Shown here: positions 1 through 7,398 of the stretch, one piece after another
Numbering within the stretch: the stretch's first letter is position 1
Layout of the letters: every line of letters begins with the position of its first letter
From: JANXLS01 sp038227045
Lineage (GTDB): Bacteria > Planctomycetota > SZUA-567 > H5-PLA8
Reading direction: 5' to 3'
Length of the DNA stretch: 22,363 nt
Assembly (NCBI GenBank): GCA_038227045.1
Contig: JBBRQD010000090.1
Location: 1 to 22,363, forward strand
Translations under genes and position numbers: made by a program
The notes under the pieces: generated by a model
What the model was told of the DNA's origin: nothing
Seen by the model: only the letters and a program-made list of their open reading frames with translations
Database searches by the model: none

Positions 1-29
1 AACGGCACAACATTCGTAACCTGACTCAT
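1..29 (-). CDS. Start of a minus-strand gene running off the left edge (partial)
   Basis: An ATG on the minus strand at 27-29 is preceded by AAGGA with 8 bases of spacing, a good ribosome binding site. The nine visible codons read MSQVTNVVP and stay open to the edge of the window. Too little is visible to name a product. The support is only the start codon plus its binding site. Confidence 0.4.
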
Positions 30-238
30 GTGGCGTATCCTTTCTGGCCCGCTGTGGGCCGGTTGGTAATCTTGATTCGATCACCAAGGATATGCCGCAC
101 TTTTCAATTTCGCTCATCCACAACTTTTGACAATATCTCCTTTATTGTTTTCAGATACCAATTGTCACTTCGTTGAATCAACATTTAACAATGTATGCTG
201 CCGCACCCCGCCGGGGCCTCAATAATTTCGCCCGACCA
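30..238. other. Intergenic region, AT-rich in part
   Basis: No convincing gene was found here. A short hairpin (GGCCC at 46-50 with GGGCC at 56-60) lies in what would be the leader of the minus-strand gene at the left edge. A second one (CCCC/GGGG around 206-216) lies about 23 bases beyond the stop codon of the purA fragment, where the terminator of an original purA copy would be expected. It has no T tract. Positions 90-195 are AT-rich and may hold the promoter of the left-edge gene, but no clear -35/-10 pair was seen. Confidence 0.4.
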
Positions 239-368
239 CTACTTCCGCTCAATCATCGCATCGCGCGCCCGCCCGACTCCAACATACCGGATCGGCGCCC
301 CGGCGAGCTTTTCCAGCCATTTGACGTAGCTCTGCGCGTTAGCTGGGAGATTGTCGAAGGCGCGGATG
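239..368 (-). pseudogene. purA: Detached 3' end of purA (second copy of the last ~43 codons)
   Basis: This 130-base stretch aligns without gaps to 2786-2915, the 3' end of the complete purA, including the stop codon (offset 2547). It encodes the C-terminal residues of adenylosuccinate synthetase, ending GRARDAMIERK and a stop. Eight bases differ (245, 263, 272, 299, 314, 341, 344, 350). All lie at third codon positions and seven are synonymous; the eighth changes Lys to Asn. Upstream on the minus strand the similarity stops abruptly and an in-frame TGA occurs within about ten codons, so it is not a functional gene. The substitution pattern shows that both copies diverged while coding, so this is more likely the end of a formerly complete purA than a recent local duplication. 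Confidence 0.85.
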
Positions 369-434
369 CGGTGGCTGTGGGGTAATCAGCGCCAACGTGG
401 GCAGGTAGTTTACGCCGAAGGGAAGATTTGCCGA

Positions 435-2144
435 TTACTTCCCAGTCCCGCTGACGCCTTGCTTTCCGACGTAGGAAAACGAAAATGTGCCGCCGTTGTA
501 TTGGCCGTTGTAAAAGACGAAGATCGGGACGGAGATCTGTTGCGAGACGTTCTGGTTGACCGCGCCGAAGGGTGCCAACAGGGCTTGCAGGGACGCCGCT
601 TTCGTCGAGTAGCGCACGGTTCCATTGCGCGTGCTGACCGTGAATTTTCCGATTGAACCGGCGGCTTTGTTTTTGAAGAGCACGCCGGAATCGAGCGGCA
701 CTCCGCTGTTCGAATTCATGTCGCCGATCATAAATCGGATCGTTGAGCCATCGGCGGGAACGAAGAACGACTTGCTGAAGAGTGTGATGTCGATCGCGTC
801 AGATCCGCCCTTGAAGTTCAACTTGAAGTTTTGTTTGATGTTGATCGCCGGAAACAACGCAATTATGACGGTCACTTGCACGCTGCTAGAAACGGAACCG
901 CCATTGCCATCGGTCACTGTCGCTGTCGCTAAGAAAGTGCCGGGGGTGTTGTATGTATGCGTCGTGGACATTCCCGAGCCCGTGCCGCCATCGCCAAAGT
1001 CCCACGTTACGGTCAACCGATCGTTGTCCGGATCGGTGGCGCCAACCGTGAACGACGCGGCTGTGTTCATCGAAACGAGTGAGGGCATGAGTGCCGCCGC
1101 CGAGGTAATGACGGGAGGCAGGTTCGTACCGGGGATCCCGCTGGGTGGGGGAGTGCTTGTCCAAAGCCTGTAGCCGATGGCGTCGAGGACGCGCAGTTCC
1201 ACTCCTAAAACCGGAGCCACGCCGGGCCCCGTAAACGCGTCTTGAACCTGGGTCTTTTGTCCGCCATTGACACTGAACCAATCGCCAAAATCGCCGTTCT
1301 TGTCTTGATTGAATTGTACCAGTTTCGTCGTGCCATCCAATGAGAAAAAGGATGCTGCTTGGGGATCGTTCGAATAAATCCGGGCACCATTCGAGCCGTA
1401 GCGGAAGAGATCTTCAGGACGGATCGGTCCGCTGGTTCCGCCGTCAAGCGACGAGCCCATACCGAGCGCTTCGTCGATTTCGTGAGAGGCGACGGACATG
1501 AGCGAGAATTTTTTAGTGTCAGTGTCCGCAGGAGTGATGTTCGTAATCGCGATATTGAGGCTAATGGTGCAATCGGCCTGTCCGGCAGGGGGATTCGTCG
1601 CTCCGCCGGTCAAGGCCATCGTTCGAGCGAGCGCGGTCGTGACATTGATGTTTGGATCGCCATTGACCGGATTGGCCGCGGCACTGGGAATATGCGCCAG
1701 CGCGGTCGTATCGTCATCCGATGTGGCGCGCGCCGCCAGCGCGGCTCGGTAGGTGCTGTAAGGGAAAGTGCCGAAGAACGTCGAACTCGCGCCCAGCCCG
1801 GTGCTCACTTTTTCAAAGCGGATCGAGATGGTGGCCGGATCGGAAATCGTTTTTTGGTAAACGGCAATGGCGGCGTTGATCGTGGCCATGATATCGGCGG
1901 AGCGCGGGTCGCTGGTGATGGAGCTGCCAAACGTGGGGACAATCACAAAACCGGCCGCCCGCGGCGCGATGGGTGCGGGCACGCCGCCGCCGTCATCCAC
2001 GGGAGCGGGAATTCGAATGTGGGTGAAAAGGCGATCGGTCGCAATCTCCTCCGCGCGCAGCACGGAAAGAGTTAAACACGCCAGAAGCAGCGCTCCCAGA
2101 ATTGTTCCTGTCGCGAAACCGGGGAGACCTCGTACGATAGTCAC
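435..2144 (-). CDS. Secreted PKD-domain metalloprotease-like protein
   Basis: The protein has 569 residues. The GTG start at 2142-2144 was chosen because GGAGG lies 7 bases upstream and the resulting N-terminus is a clean signal peptide (hydrophobic segment about 12-28, ending LRA). Residues about 40-335 resemble a family of secreted metalloproteases known as NF038122, with the zinc-site-like motif HEIDEALG at 221-228 and a downstream DLFRY...GDFGDW...VLDAIGY pattern. It is not the classical HExxHxxGxxH. A PKD domain (about 340-428, with WDFGDGG) follows, then a C-terminal beta-rich domain of about 140 residues that I do not recognise. It is probably exported and acts outside the cell or at its surface. 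It lies inside the segment bounded by the two purA 3' ends. Protease activity is inferred from family resemblance. Confidence 0.75.
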   Translation of the reverse strand: MTIVRGLPGFATGTILGALLLACLTLSVLRAEEIATDRLFTHIRIPAPVDDGGGVPAPIAPRAAGFVIVPTFGSSITSDPRSADIMATINAAIAVYQKTISDPATISIRFEKVSTGLGASSTFFGTFPYSTYRAALAARATSDDDTTALAHIPSAAANPVNGDPNINVTTALARTMALTGGATNPPAGQADCTISLNIAITNITPADTDTKKFSLMSVASHEIDEALGMGSSLDGGTSGPIRPEDLFRYGSNGARIYSNDPQAASFFSLDGTTKLVQFNQDKNGDFGDWFSVNGGQKTQVQDAFTGPGVAPVLGVELRVLDAIGYRLWTSTPPPSGIPGTNLPPVITSAAALMPSLVSMNTAASFTVGATDPDNDRLTVTWDFGDGGTGSGMSTTHTYNTPGTFLATATVTDGNGGSVSSSVQVTVIIALFPAINIKQNFKLNFKGGSDAIDITLFSKSFFVPADGSTIRFMIGDMNSNSGVPLDSGVLFKNKAAGSIGKFTVSTRNGTVRYSTKAASLQALLAPFGAVNQNVSQQISVPIFVFYNGQYNGGTFSFSYVGKQGVSGTGK

Positions 2145-2284
2145 GGGAAATCCTCCATAAAATTGGTGCCCGACTTTCGGCACAGGGCTGTTTCGAGCTT
2201 GGCATCAGATAATGACCAGATGACAGAATTGCAAGGATTGGAAAAAAGTCAAATGCTATCTGGATAACGGCGCGAACTCCTCCA

Positions 2285-2319
2285 TCGCAGGGTGGCCGGC
2301 CCGGGCGGGCCACCCGCGA
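2285..2319. repeat. GC-rich hairpin with GGGTGGCC arms
   Basis: GGGTGGCC at 2290-2297 pairs with GGCCACCC at 2308-2315, and TCGC/GCGA outside it extends the stem to 12 pairs with one bulged A. It lies about 72 bases past the end of the small membrane-protein gene and about 140 bases upstream of the metalloprotease-like gene, both on the minus strand. It could act as a terminator between them, but there is no T tract. Similar GGTGGG/GGCC-containing hairpins occur near 15690 and 21610. Confidence 0.5.
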
Positions 2320-2390
2320 TACACCGAAGCGGGATGCGACGCCTCGAAATAGGGTCAACTTCCCTTCTGCCCCGCGCGGCGTAGGATTAG

Positions 2391-2750
2391 TCATTCGCAG
2401 AGGAACCAGACGGCGAACAGAACTGTTAAAGACAAGCTTGCATTAATCCCAATTGCCGTTTTGCTGATGCTGCGAGACGTTTCTTCGCTGGACCAAAGAT
2501 GGCCATCGTCTCTGTTATCAATGACATATTTAACTGTGAATCGCACTGCGGAGCATGGATAACCATACTCAATAATCTTATCCGCCGGCCACATACGCAT
2601 TAAGGGTGAAGATGAGTCCAAGTGCGGCCGTTCCTCAAAGTGCCACCCATGTAGATTCAACCAAATAATCCCACCCGCCACAAACATCAACACGATGGAA
2701 GTGGAGAGATGGATTTGAAAGCGCTTGCGCGGCGGCCTGTTGGAAGTCAT
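2391..2750 (-). CDS. Small two-helix membrane protein
   Basis: The protein has 119 residues. It starts with a basic stretch (RPPRKRFQIHLST), followed by a membrane helix at about 18-32 (IVLMFVAGGIIWLNL), a soluble middle portion, and a second helix at about 101-117. The N-terminal pattern (RFQIHLST then VLMFVAGGIIWLN) is one I associate with short uncharacterised planctomycete proteins. No catalytic motif was seen. The ribosome binding site is weak. The gene lies between the metalloprotease-like gene and purA, in the same orientation, and inside the segment bounded by the duplicated purA ends, so it may have arrived with that segment. The function is unknown. Confidence 0.7.
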   Translation of the reverse strand: MTSNRPPRKRFQIHLSTSIVLMFVAGGIIWLNLHGWHFEERPHLDSSSPLMRMWPADKIIEYGYPCSAVRFTVKYVIDNRDDGHLWSSEETSRSISKTAIGINASLSLTVLFAVWFLCE

Positions 2751-2785
2751 CTATTGATGAAAGAACCCAAGGATTCCTGCGGCCG

Positions 2786-4075
2786 CTACTTTCGCTCAAT
2801 CATCGCATCACGCGCCCGACCGACTCCAACATACCGGATCGGCGCGCCGGCGAGCTTTTCAAGCCATTTGACGTAGCTCTGCGCGTTGGCCGGGAGCTTG
2901 TCGAAGGCGCGGATGTTGTCCAGCGGTTCGGACCAGCCTGGATGCGATTCGTATACCGGCTGGGTTTGTTCCAATTTTTCGGCGTCGGCTGGGAAGCGGT
3001 CGACCTTCACGCCGTTGATCGAATAACCCGTGCACACTTTGATTTCAGTTTCGCCAGTCAGCACGTCGAGCTTGGTCAGCGCCAGCGCGTCGATGCCGGA
3101 AACATCCACTGCGTAGCGCACGCCGACGGCGTCGAACCAGCCGCAGCGGCGCTTGCGTCCGGTCGTCGTGCCGAACTCCGCGCCGCGGGTTTGCAGGCCT
3201 TCGCCGATGGCGTCGGTCAATTCGGTGGGGAACGGGCCGGAGCCGACGCGCGTTGTGTACGCTTTCACCACGCCGATGGCCAGCGCGATCTTGCGCGGCG
3301 AAATGCCACTGCCCGTACTTGCGCCGCCCGCCGTGGCGTTTGAACTGGTCACGAAGGGGTATGTGCCGTGATCGACATCCAACAGCGAGCCCTGCGCACC
3401 TTCTAAAAGGAGCCGCTTGCCGTGCGCCAGCGCGTCATTGATGTACGCGGCGGTGTCGGCGATGAACGGCTTGAGGCGCGGCGCGAAGGAGAGCACTTCG
3501 TCGGCGATCTTGTTTGCGTCGAGCGCGGTGCCGCCATAGGCGTGGACGATCAGCGGATTGAGTTCGGCGAGCCGGCTTTTCACGCGCTCGATGAAATAGC
3601 TGGGCCGCAGCAGATCGACGACGCGTAGTCCTGCCCGTGCGACCTTGTCGACGTAGCACGGGCCGATTCCGCGGCCGGTGGTGCCGATCTTGTTCTGGCC
3701 GTTGCTCTCCTTGTGTTTTTCGGAGAGCTGATCGACGACGCGATGATACGGCATCACGAGATGGGCGCGGTCGGAGAGCAATAGGTTGTCGCCGGAGATT
3801 TTGACGCCGCGCGCGGCCAGTTCGTCGATCTCGCGCATCAGCGCTTCGGGTTCGACGACGCAGCCGTTGGCGATGACGCAGACCTTTTGGTCGTGGAGAA
3901 TTCCCGACGGAACCAGATGGAAAGCATAGCGCTCGTTTCCGACGACCACGGTGTGGCCGGCGTTCGATCCGCCCTGGTAACGCACGACGATGTCGGTGTC
4001 GGCCGCCAGCGCGTCCAGCACCTTCGCCTTGCCTTCGTCTCCCCACTGCACGCCTACGATCACTGTTGCCGGCAC
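2786..4075 (-). CDS. purA: Adenylosuccinate synthetase
   Basis: The 429-residue protein catalyses the GTP-dependent joining of IMP and aspartate to adenylosuccinate, the first committed step to AMP, in the cytoplasm. The N-terminal motif QWGDEGK places the catalytic Asp at 13, and SNAGHTV places the catalytic His at 41, the same numbers as in the E. coli enzyme. Later landmarks are GTTGRGIGP, the LLLEGAQG segment, TTTGRKRRCGW and GVGRARD near the C-terminus. Length is normal. One oddity is Ala17, where the phosphate loop normally reads GKGK. The GTG start has GGAGG only 4 bases upstream but gives the canonical N-terminus. It is transcribed alone, from a promoter and structured leader at about 4076-4195. 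Its last 130 bases are duplicated at 239-368. Confidence 0.97.
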   Translation of the reverse strand: MPATVIVGVQWGDEGKAKVLDALAADTDIVVRYQGGSNAGHTVVVGNERYAFHLVPSGILHDQKVCVIANGCVVEPEALMREIDELAARGVKISGDNLLLSDRAHLVMPYHRVVDQLSEKHKESNGQNKIGTTGRGIGPCYVDKVARAGLRVVDLLRPSYFIERVKSRLAELNPLIVHAYGGTALDANKIADEVLSFAPRLKPFIADTAAYINDALAHGKRLLLEGAQGSLLDVDHGTYPFVTSSNATAGGASTGSGISPRKIALAIGVVKAYTTRVGSGPFPTELTDAIGEGLQTRGAEFGTTTGRKRRCGWFDAVGVRYAVDVSGIDALALTKLDVLTGETEIKVCTGYSINGVKVDRFPADAEKLEQTQPVYESHPGWSEPLDNIRAFDKLPANAQSYVKWLEKLAGAPIRYVGVGRARDAMIERK

Positions 4076-4116
4076 AAAGCCTCCCTGCTCTTAAAATCTC
4101 GTGTCGAGAAATGTCG

Positions 4117-4161
4117 AAAAAAGAAAAACGGTCAGGGCGGGAACTACCCAGCCTGACCGTT
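4117..4161 (-). terminator. Intrinsic-terminator-like hairpin at the very start of the purA leader
   Basis: On the minus strand, a perfect 10-pair stem (AACGGTCAGG, 4127-4136 on plus, with CCTGACCGTT, 4152-4161) carries a small GGG/CCC inner helix and is followed by five T, one C and six T (4128 down to 4117). This is the textbook form of a Rho-independent terminator read on the minus strand. It lies 42 bases upstream of the purA start codon and just after the best purA promoter, so it is either an attenuator or a terminator of readthrough from the upstream minus-strand gene at 4531-5385. A smaller hairpin (TCTCG/CGAGA, 4097-4109) lies between it and the ribosome binding site. Confidence 0.7.
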
Positions 4162-4166
4162 GAACG

Positions 4167-4195
4167 ATTATTTCTATCTGCGGGGTGCGCGTCAA
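4167..4195 (-). promoter_or_regulatory. Sigma-70-type promoter for purA
   Basis: The minus strand reads TTGACG (4195 to 4190), a 17-base spacer, then AATAAT (4172 to 4167), each one to two bases from consensus. Transcription would begin near 4160, at the base of the terminator-like hairpin, giving a leader of about 85 bases before the purA GTG. The spacing and quality are good, but a promoter called by eye remains a prediction. Confidence 0.55.
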
Positions 4196-4225
4196 GTGGA
4201 ATGTTTGGAATTTGAGCATAAGTTT

Positions 4226-4254
4226 TTGGATTGAGGCCGGTGCCGCAGTATGAT
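4226..4254 (+). promoter_or_regulatory. Possible promoter for the small membrane protein
   Basis: TTGGAT (4226-4231), a 17-base spacer and TATGAT (4249-4254) form a fair sigma-70-type promoter, with a start near 4261. If real, it rules out the upstream TTG at 4231 as a start codon and favours GTG at 4276 or 4297. It lies back to back with the purA promoter. Confidence 0.35.
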
Positions 4255-4296
4255 GAGGAAGGATCGAGATTGAAGGTGCGAAAAAAAGGCGGCACA

Positions 4297-4521
4297 GTGA
4301 GCAAGCACGATCAAACAGAAATCAAAGGCGAGGGAACAGACGGCAAAATAGTCGTCGTCGTGATGCTGTGTATCGGGCTTGTCGGCGCAATTTTAGTGAG
4401 CCGAAACATGCCGTATAGCAATCCCGCCGAAGCGGATGAGGGCAGCCCTTATTATTCCCGGCCCACCGACGAGCAGGTGAAAATTCTTAAAGAAAAGCAT
4501 AAGAATGACGGGCTGAAATAG
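4297..4521 (+). CDS. Small single-pass membrane protein
   Basis: The protein has about 74 residues when started at GTG 4297 (MSKHDQTE...). AGGCGG lies just upstream, and this start lies downstream of the predicted promoter. GTG 4276 and TTG 4231 are in-frame alternatives. A short charged N-terminus precedes one membrane helix (IVVVVMLCIGLVGAILVS), then a hydrophilic tail of about 38 residues ending in a Lys-rich helix. No family was recognised. It is the only plus-strand gene between two minus-strand genes and converges with the zinc-ribbon gene at 4531. That it is a real gene is supported by the membrane segment and the promoter-like sequence, not by homology. Confidence 0.5.
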   Translation: MSKHDQTEIKGEGTDGKIVVVVMLCIGLVGAILVSRNMPYSNPAEADEGSPYYSRPTDEQVKILKEKHKNDGLK

Positions 4522-4530
4522 AATCTCATC

Positions 4531-5385
4531 TCAATGTAATGTCGCCGCTCGATCCAGGGTGATCGCCTGCATGTTGTATTCCTTCGCCTTTTGTGTGTTG
4601 CCTTCCTTTTCGGCGCGTTCGGCGGCTTTGGTGTACATTCTAACTGCCTTGCTCGTATCTCTTTTTGCCGCGAAATCCTCTGCCGACCGCGCGTATTCGT
4701 AAGAGGGCGTTTTGTCGTTGTCGACAAGTTCCCCCTTGGATTTCGACTTCCCGGATTTGGCGGAACTGCCTGACGACAAGGCAAAATACCCGCCTACCAG
4801 AAGCAGGAGCACTCCGACACCCAGTCCGATATACAAGCCCATTGAATCGGCTTTGCGCTTGCGCGCTCGGCTGTCGCCGCGCCCGGACGGACTTTCTTTT
4901 TCGGCACGCGCGCCGCCGTCGCGCGGCGAGACCATGACCATTTCGCTTCGCCGGCCGGATGACGCGCGGCTCGAGGGCGGCGGTACGTTTGACGAGCGTG
5001 TGGATTTCTTGCGCTTTCCGATAACGGATGTCGGCGGGCGGCTGGGCATCCCAGCGGCCGCGCGCTGTACACGCGACCCGGATGCCGCTGGGGATTTCGC
5101 AGGGGATTCTTCTTGCTGCGCCGCTTCTCCCAGCACGTCGTCGTCCACGAAAATAATCGGCAGGGGCGACGGCACGGGCGGCGACGTGGCCGGCGCTCGA
5201 TTGCGCGCGATAGTCGGCAGAGCTTTGACCGAATTCGCAAGCCGTTCCAATTCTTCCGGCGGCAGAATCATCGCCGCGCATTCCGCGCAGTACAATTTGC
5301 CTCCGTGCCGCAGGGCCGCACCGGCCGCTGTGCGGTTGTCCTTGATGTCGCAACCACATGCCGCGCAACTGTTCTCGATCGCCAT
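4531..5385 (-). CDS. Zinc-ribbon, single-TM protein with C-terminal TPR-like region
   Basis: The protein has 284 residues. The ATG at 5383-5385 was chosen because GAGGA lies 6 bases upstream; longer readings would run into the divergent gene. Cysteines at 7, 10, 33 and 36 (CAAC ... YCAEC) form a zinc ribbon. A low-complexity Ser/Pro/Arg-rich linker leads to one membrane helix at about 182-204 (LYIGLGVGVLLLLVGGYFAL). The C-terminal 60 residues look like one or two tetratricopeptide-type helices (YEYARSAEDFAAKRD ... AKEYNMQAITLD). The order fits a planctomycete membrane protein with a cytoplasmic zinc ribbon and an outer helical tail. The function is unknown. It is divergent from the gene at 5535, with about 150 bases between them. 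Confidence 0.75.
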   Translation of the reverse strand: MAIENSCAACGCDIKDNRTAAGAALRHGGKLYCAECAAMILPPEELERLANSVKALPTIARNRAPATSPPVPSPLPIIFVDDDVLGEAAQQEESPAKSPAASGSRVQRAAAGMPSRPPTSVIGKRKKSTRSSNVPPPSSRASSGRRSEMVMVSPRDGGARAEKESPSGRGDSRARKRKADSMGLYIGLGVGVLLLLVGGYFALSSGSSAKSGKSKSKGELVDNDKTPSYEYARSAEDFAAKRDTSKAVRMYTKAAERAEKEGNTQKAKEYNMQAITLDRAATLH

Positions 5386-5534
5386 TCCAATTCCTCGAAG
5401 ATATCGAAAATCCATCGCCCTTGCAGTTCGTTGTATTCTACACCAGACAAAAAGAAGATTGAAGGCACAAAAAAATGAGGCATCCTTTTCGGGGTCCTTT
5501 CTTTGCCCGATGGGGGCCCGGGAGATTTCTGCGC

Positions 5535-7361
5535 ATGAGATGGACTCCGTTCCGTTGGCCGTCCGTTTGTTGTTGCGCGGCATTGCTGATGCTGTGTGCG
5601 GAGCCACGCGCCACGCTTTCGGCGGAGGACTTTCCCGGTGACGGCGACCCCGGCCTGGCGCTGCGCCCACCTTCACTTTCCGCCGAAGAAGCAAGCGCTG
5701 TCCGCGCGTGGTTCAAGGAATTGGGCAGCGACGACTTCGACGTGCGCGACCGCGCGGCGTCGAAGATTGTTGGAAAAGGTCCGGCGGTGCTGCCCATCGC
5801 CAAAGAATTCTTCAACGATCCAGACCGCGAAGTTGCCGCGCTCGCCAGAGGCCTTCGCGCTCGAATTCTGACGAAGTTCGACGGGTTTCTGCCCACCGAT
5901 TCCGTGCTCAGGGAAGCGCTCGCGAAGTCGGGCGGCACGGAAATTCCCTGGCACAAAGGCCCGGACAATACTGTCCTGCTCGTCCAAACTCTGCGTGAAA
6001 TCAGTCAGAAATACAACATCGCACTGGAAGTGGATCAATCCGCCGTCAACGTCGATCTGGCATGCCCGGCTGCGCAGGTCGTGAATCTGGGCATGGAGGA
6101 ACTCGGCACTCCGGGAAAGTCGATGGTCGCAGGCGATAAATTGCAGATCCTTGCAACCATTTGCGGCGCGCGGGGCATTCCGCGCGGCGATGTGTACCTC
6201 GTCACTTCAACCGAAACCGCTCAACGCCTTGCGCTCCAGCGCTACGCGTTCGACTGGAGCGGCCTGGAACTCGGGCGCGACGAAGCCGCTCGCGTCGAGA
6301 AGGAACTGGCGCCTTTTTTTCCGTCGACGGAGACCGAATTGCATTCCGGATCGAGCGCCCTTCTGGTGAGCGGCACCGAAGAATCCATTCAGCGCGCCGC
6401 GCGGCTCATTGCGCTGCTGAAGCCCAAATCGCCCGACGCCATCTGGCCGAAACCCGCGCCGGCGGACGACGCGGCTTTGCTGAAAAAACTCAGCGCACCC
6501 GCGCCAATTCAGATCTCGGCCAATAGCCCCCAACAGGCCGTGGACACAATTCGCCAGCAACAGCACGACGTGTTTCTGCAAAATCCAAATGGCTCGATCG
6601 TCTCCAGCCCCGCCGAGCTACAAGGGAACACCGGTGTGGAAATGACGTCGCTGAATCTCAATTTCAATCAAAGTGCCATGCCGCTGGGTTTGCTGTTGCG
6701 CTGGTGCGAACGCCGGGCGAAATTGACGGAACTGAATCAGCCGGCGTTTCTCGCTTACGGATTGACACCCGATAACCACATTGTCTTGCAGCCTCGCGCC
6801 ACGTTGATGCCGACCAATCTGCCTGTCTGCGGCGCGGACGTTGCGTTCCTTTACAAAACGCCCGACGCATTCAACGCCGCGACGGATGCTGCGGTTCGGC
6901 AGATGCTGCTTGACGCGCTCTGTCCGCATCTCGATCTTTATCCGGCACTCGATACCGCACTTCGATTGCGCGTCATTCGCGGCAGGCTGCTCGTGCAAGG
7001 TTCGGCCGCCACATTGCGCCGTATTCTGGCCTTAACGGGCGAATGGCGGAGTTCGGGAAAACCGCCGGAGCCGCCGGCATGGCGCAGGATCATGGACGAA
7101 GCGCTCAACGCGCCGGTGGAGTGGGATGGTCGGGGACTCACAGGAGGCAAGGTTCTTTCAACGCTGCGGAAAATCGGCAAGGTCAACATTCTGCTTGAAG
7201 ACAGCCCAACCAACGCGGCTCATTTCGAACTGTTGCCGCAAGATTCGGAGCTTCTTCCGCCCGGGCACTATGCGTTTAAAGAATTGCTGAACGACCTGGT
7301 TGCGCGAGCCAAAGCGCAGTGGAGCGTCGAATTGGGGGCGGTGGTTTTAACACCGAAGTGA
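5535..7361 (+). CDS. Large secreted protein with HEAT-like N-terminal region, unknown function
   Basis: The protein has 608 residues when started at ATG 5535, which has GGGAG about 10 bases upstream and gives a compact signal peptide (WPSVCCCAALLMLCAEPRATLSA). An in-frame ATG at 5475 would add 20 residues and is also possible. After the signal, residues about 40-110 resemble a HEAT-type module (ELGSDDFDVRDRAASKIVGKG ... DPDREVAALARGL), a form common in planctomycete exported proteins. The rest contains repeated alpha/beta stretches (TLREISQKYNIALEVD, LRKIGKVNILLED) that resemble secretin N-domain-like folds, but I cannot name a family. It is divergent from the zinc-ribbon gene and convergent with the SseB-like gene at 7399. 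Confidence 0.75.
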   Translation: MRWTPFRWPSVCCCAALLMLCAEPRATLSAEDFPGDGDPGLALRPPSLSAEEASAVRAWFKELGSDDFDVRDRAASKIVGKGPAVLPIAKEFFNDPDREVAALARGLRARILTKFDGFLPTDSVLREALAKSGGTEIPWHKGPDNTVLLVQTLREISQKYNIALEVDQSAVNVDLACPAAQVVNLGMEELGTPGKSMVAGDKLQILATICGARGIPRGDVYLVTSTETAQRLALQRYAFDWSGLELGRDEAARVEKELAPFFPSTETELHSGSSALLVSGTEESIQRAARLIALLKPKSPDAIWPKPAPADDAALLKKLSAPAPIQISANSPQQAVDTIRQQQHDVFLQNPNGSIVSSPAELQGNTGVEMTSLNLNFNQSAMPLGLLLRWCERRAKLTELNQPAFLAYGLTPDNHIVLQPRATLMPTNLPVCGADVAFLYKTPDAFNAATDAAVRQMLLDALCPHLDLYPALDTALRLRVIRGRLLVQGSAATLRRILALTGEWRSSGKPPEPPAWRRIMDEALNAPVEWDGRGLTGGKVLSTLRKIGKVNILLEDSPTNAAHFELLPQDSELLPPGHYAFKELLNDLVARAKAQWSVELGAVVLTPK

Positions 7362-7398
7362 ACTGCGGGAACGGCAACGGCGAACGGCTTTTTAGCGG

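Noticed and set aside
128..160. A TTGACA hexamer on the plus strand at 128-133 suggesting a promoter
   Set aside because: No -10 hexamer at 16-18 bases and no plus-strand gene follows.
1359..2075. A 238-codon plus-strand open stretch
   Set aside because: Antisense to the PKD metalloprotease-like gene and made of Arg/Gly-rich low-information sequence; a shadow.
4712..5641. A 309-codon plus-strand open stretch
   Set aside because: It is antisense to the zinc-ribbon gene and overlaps the start of the secreted gene at 5535; it has no ribosome binding site and no domain.
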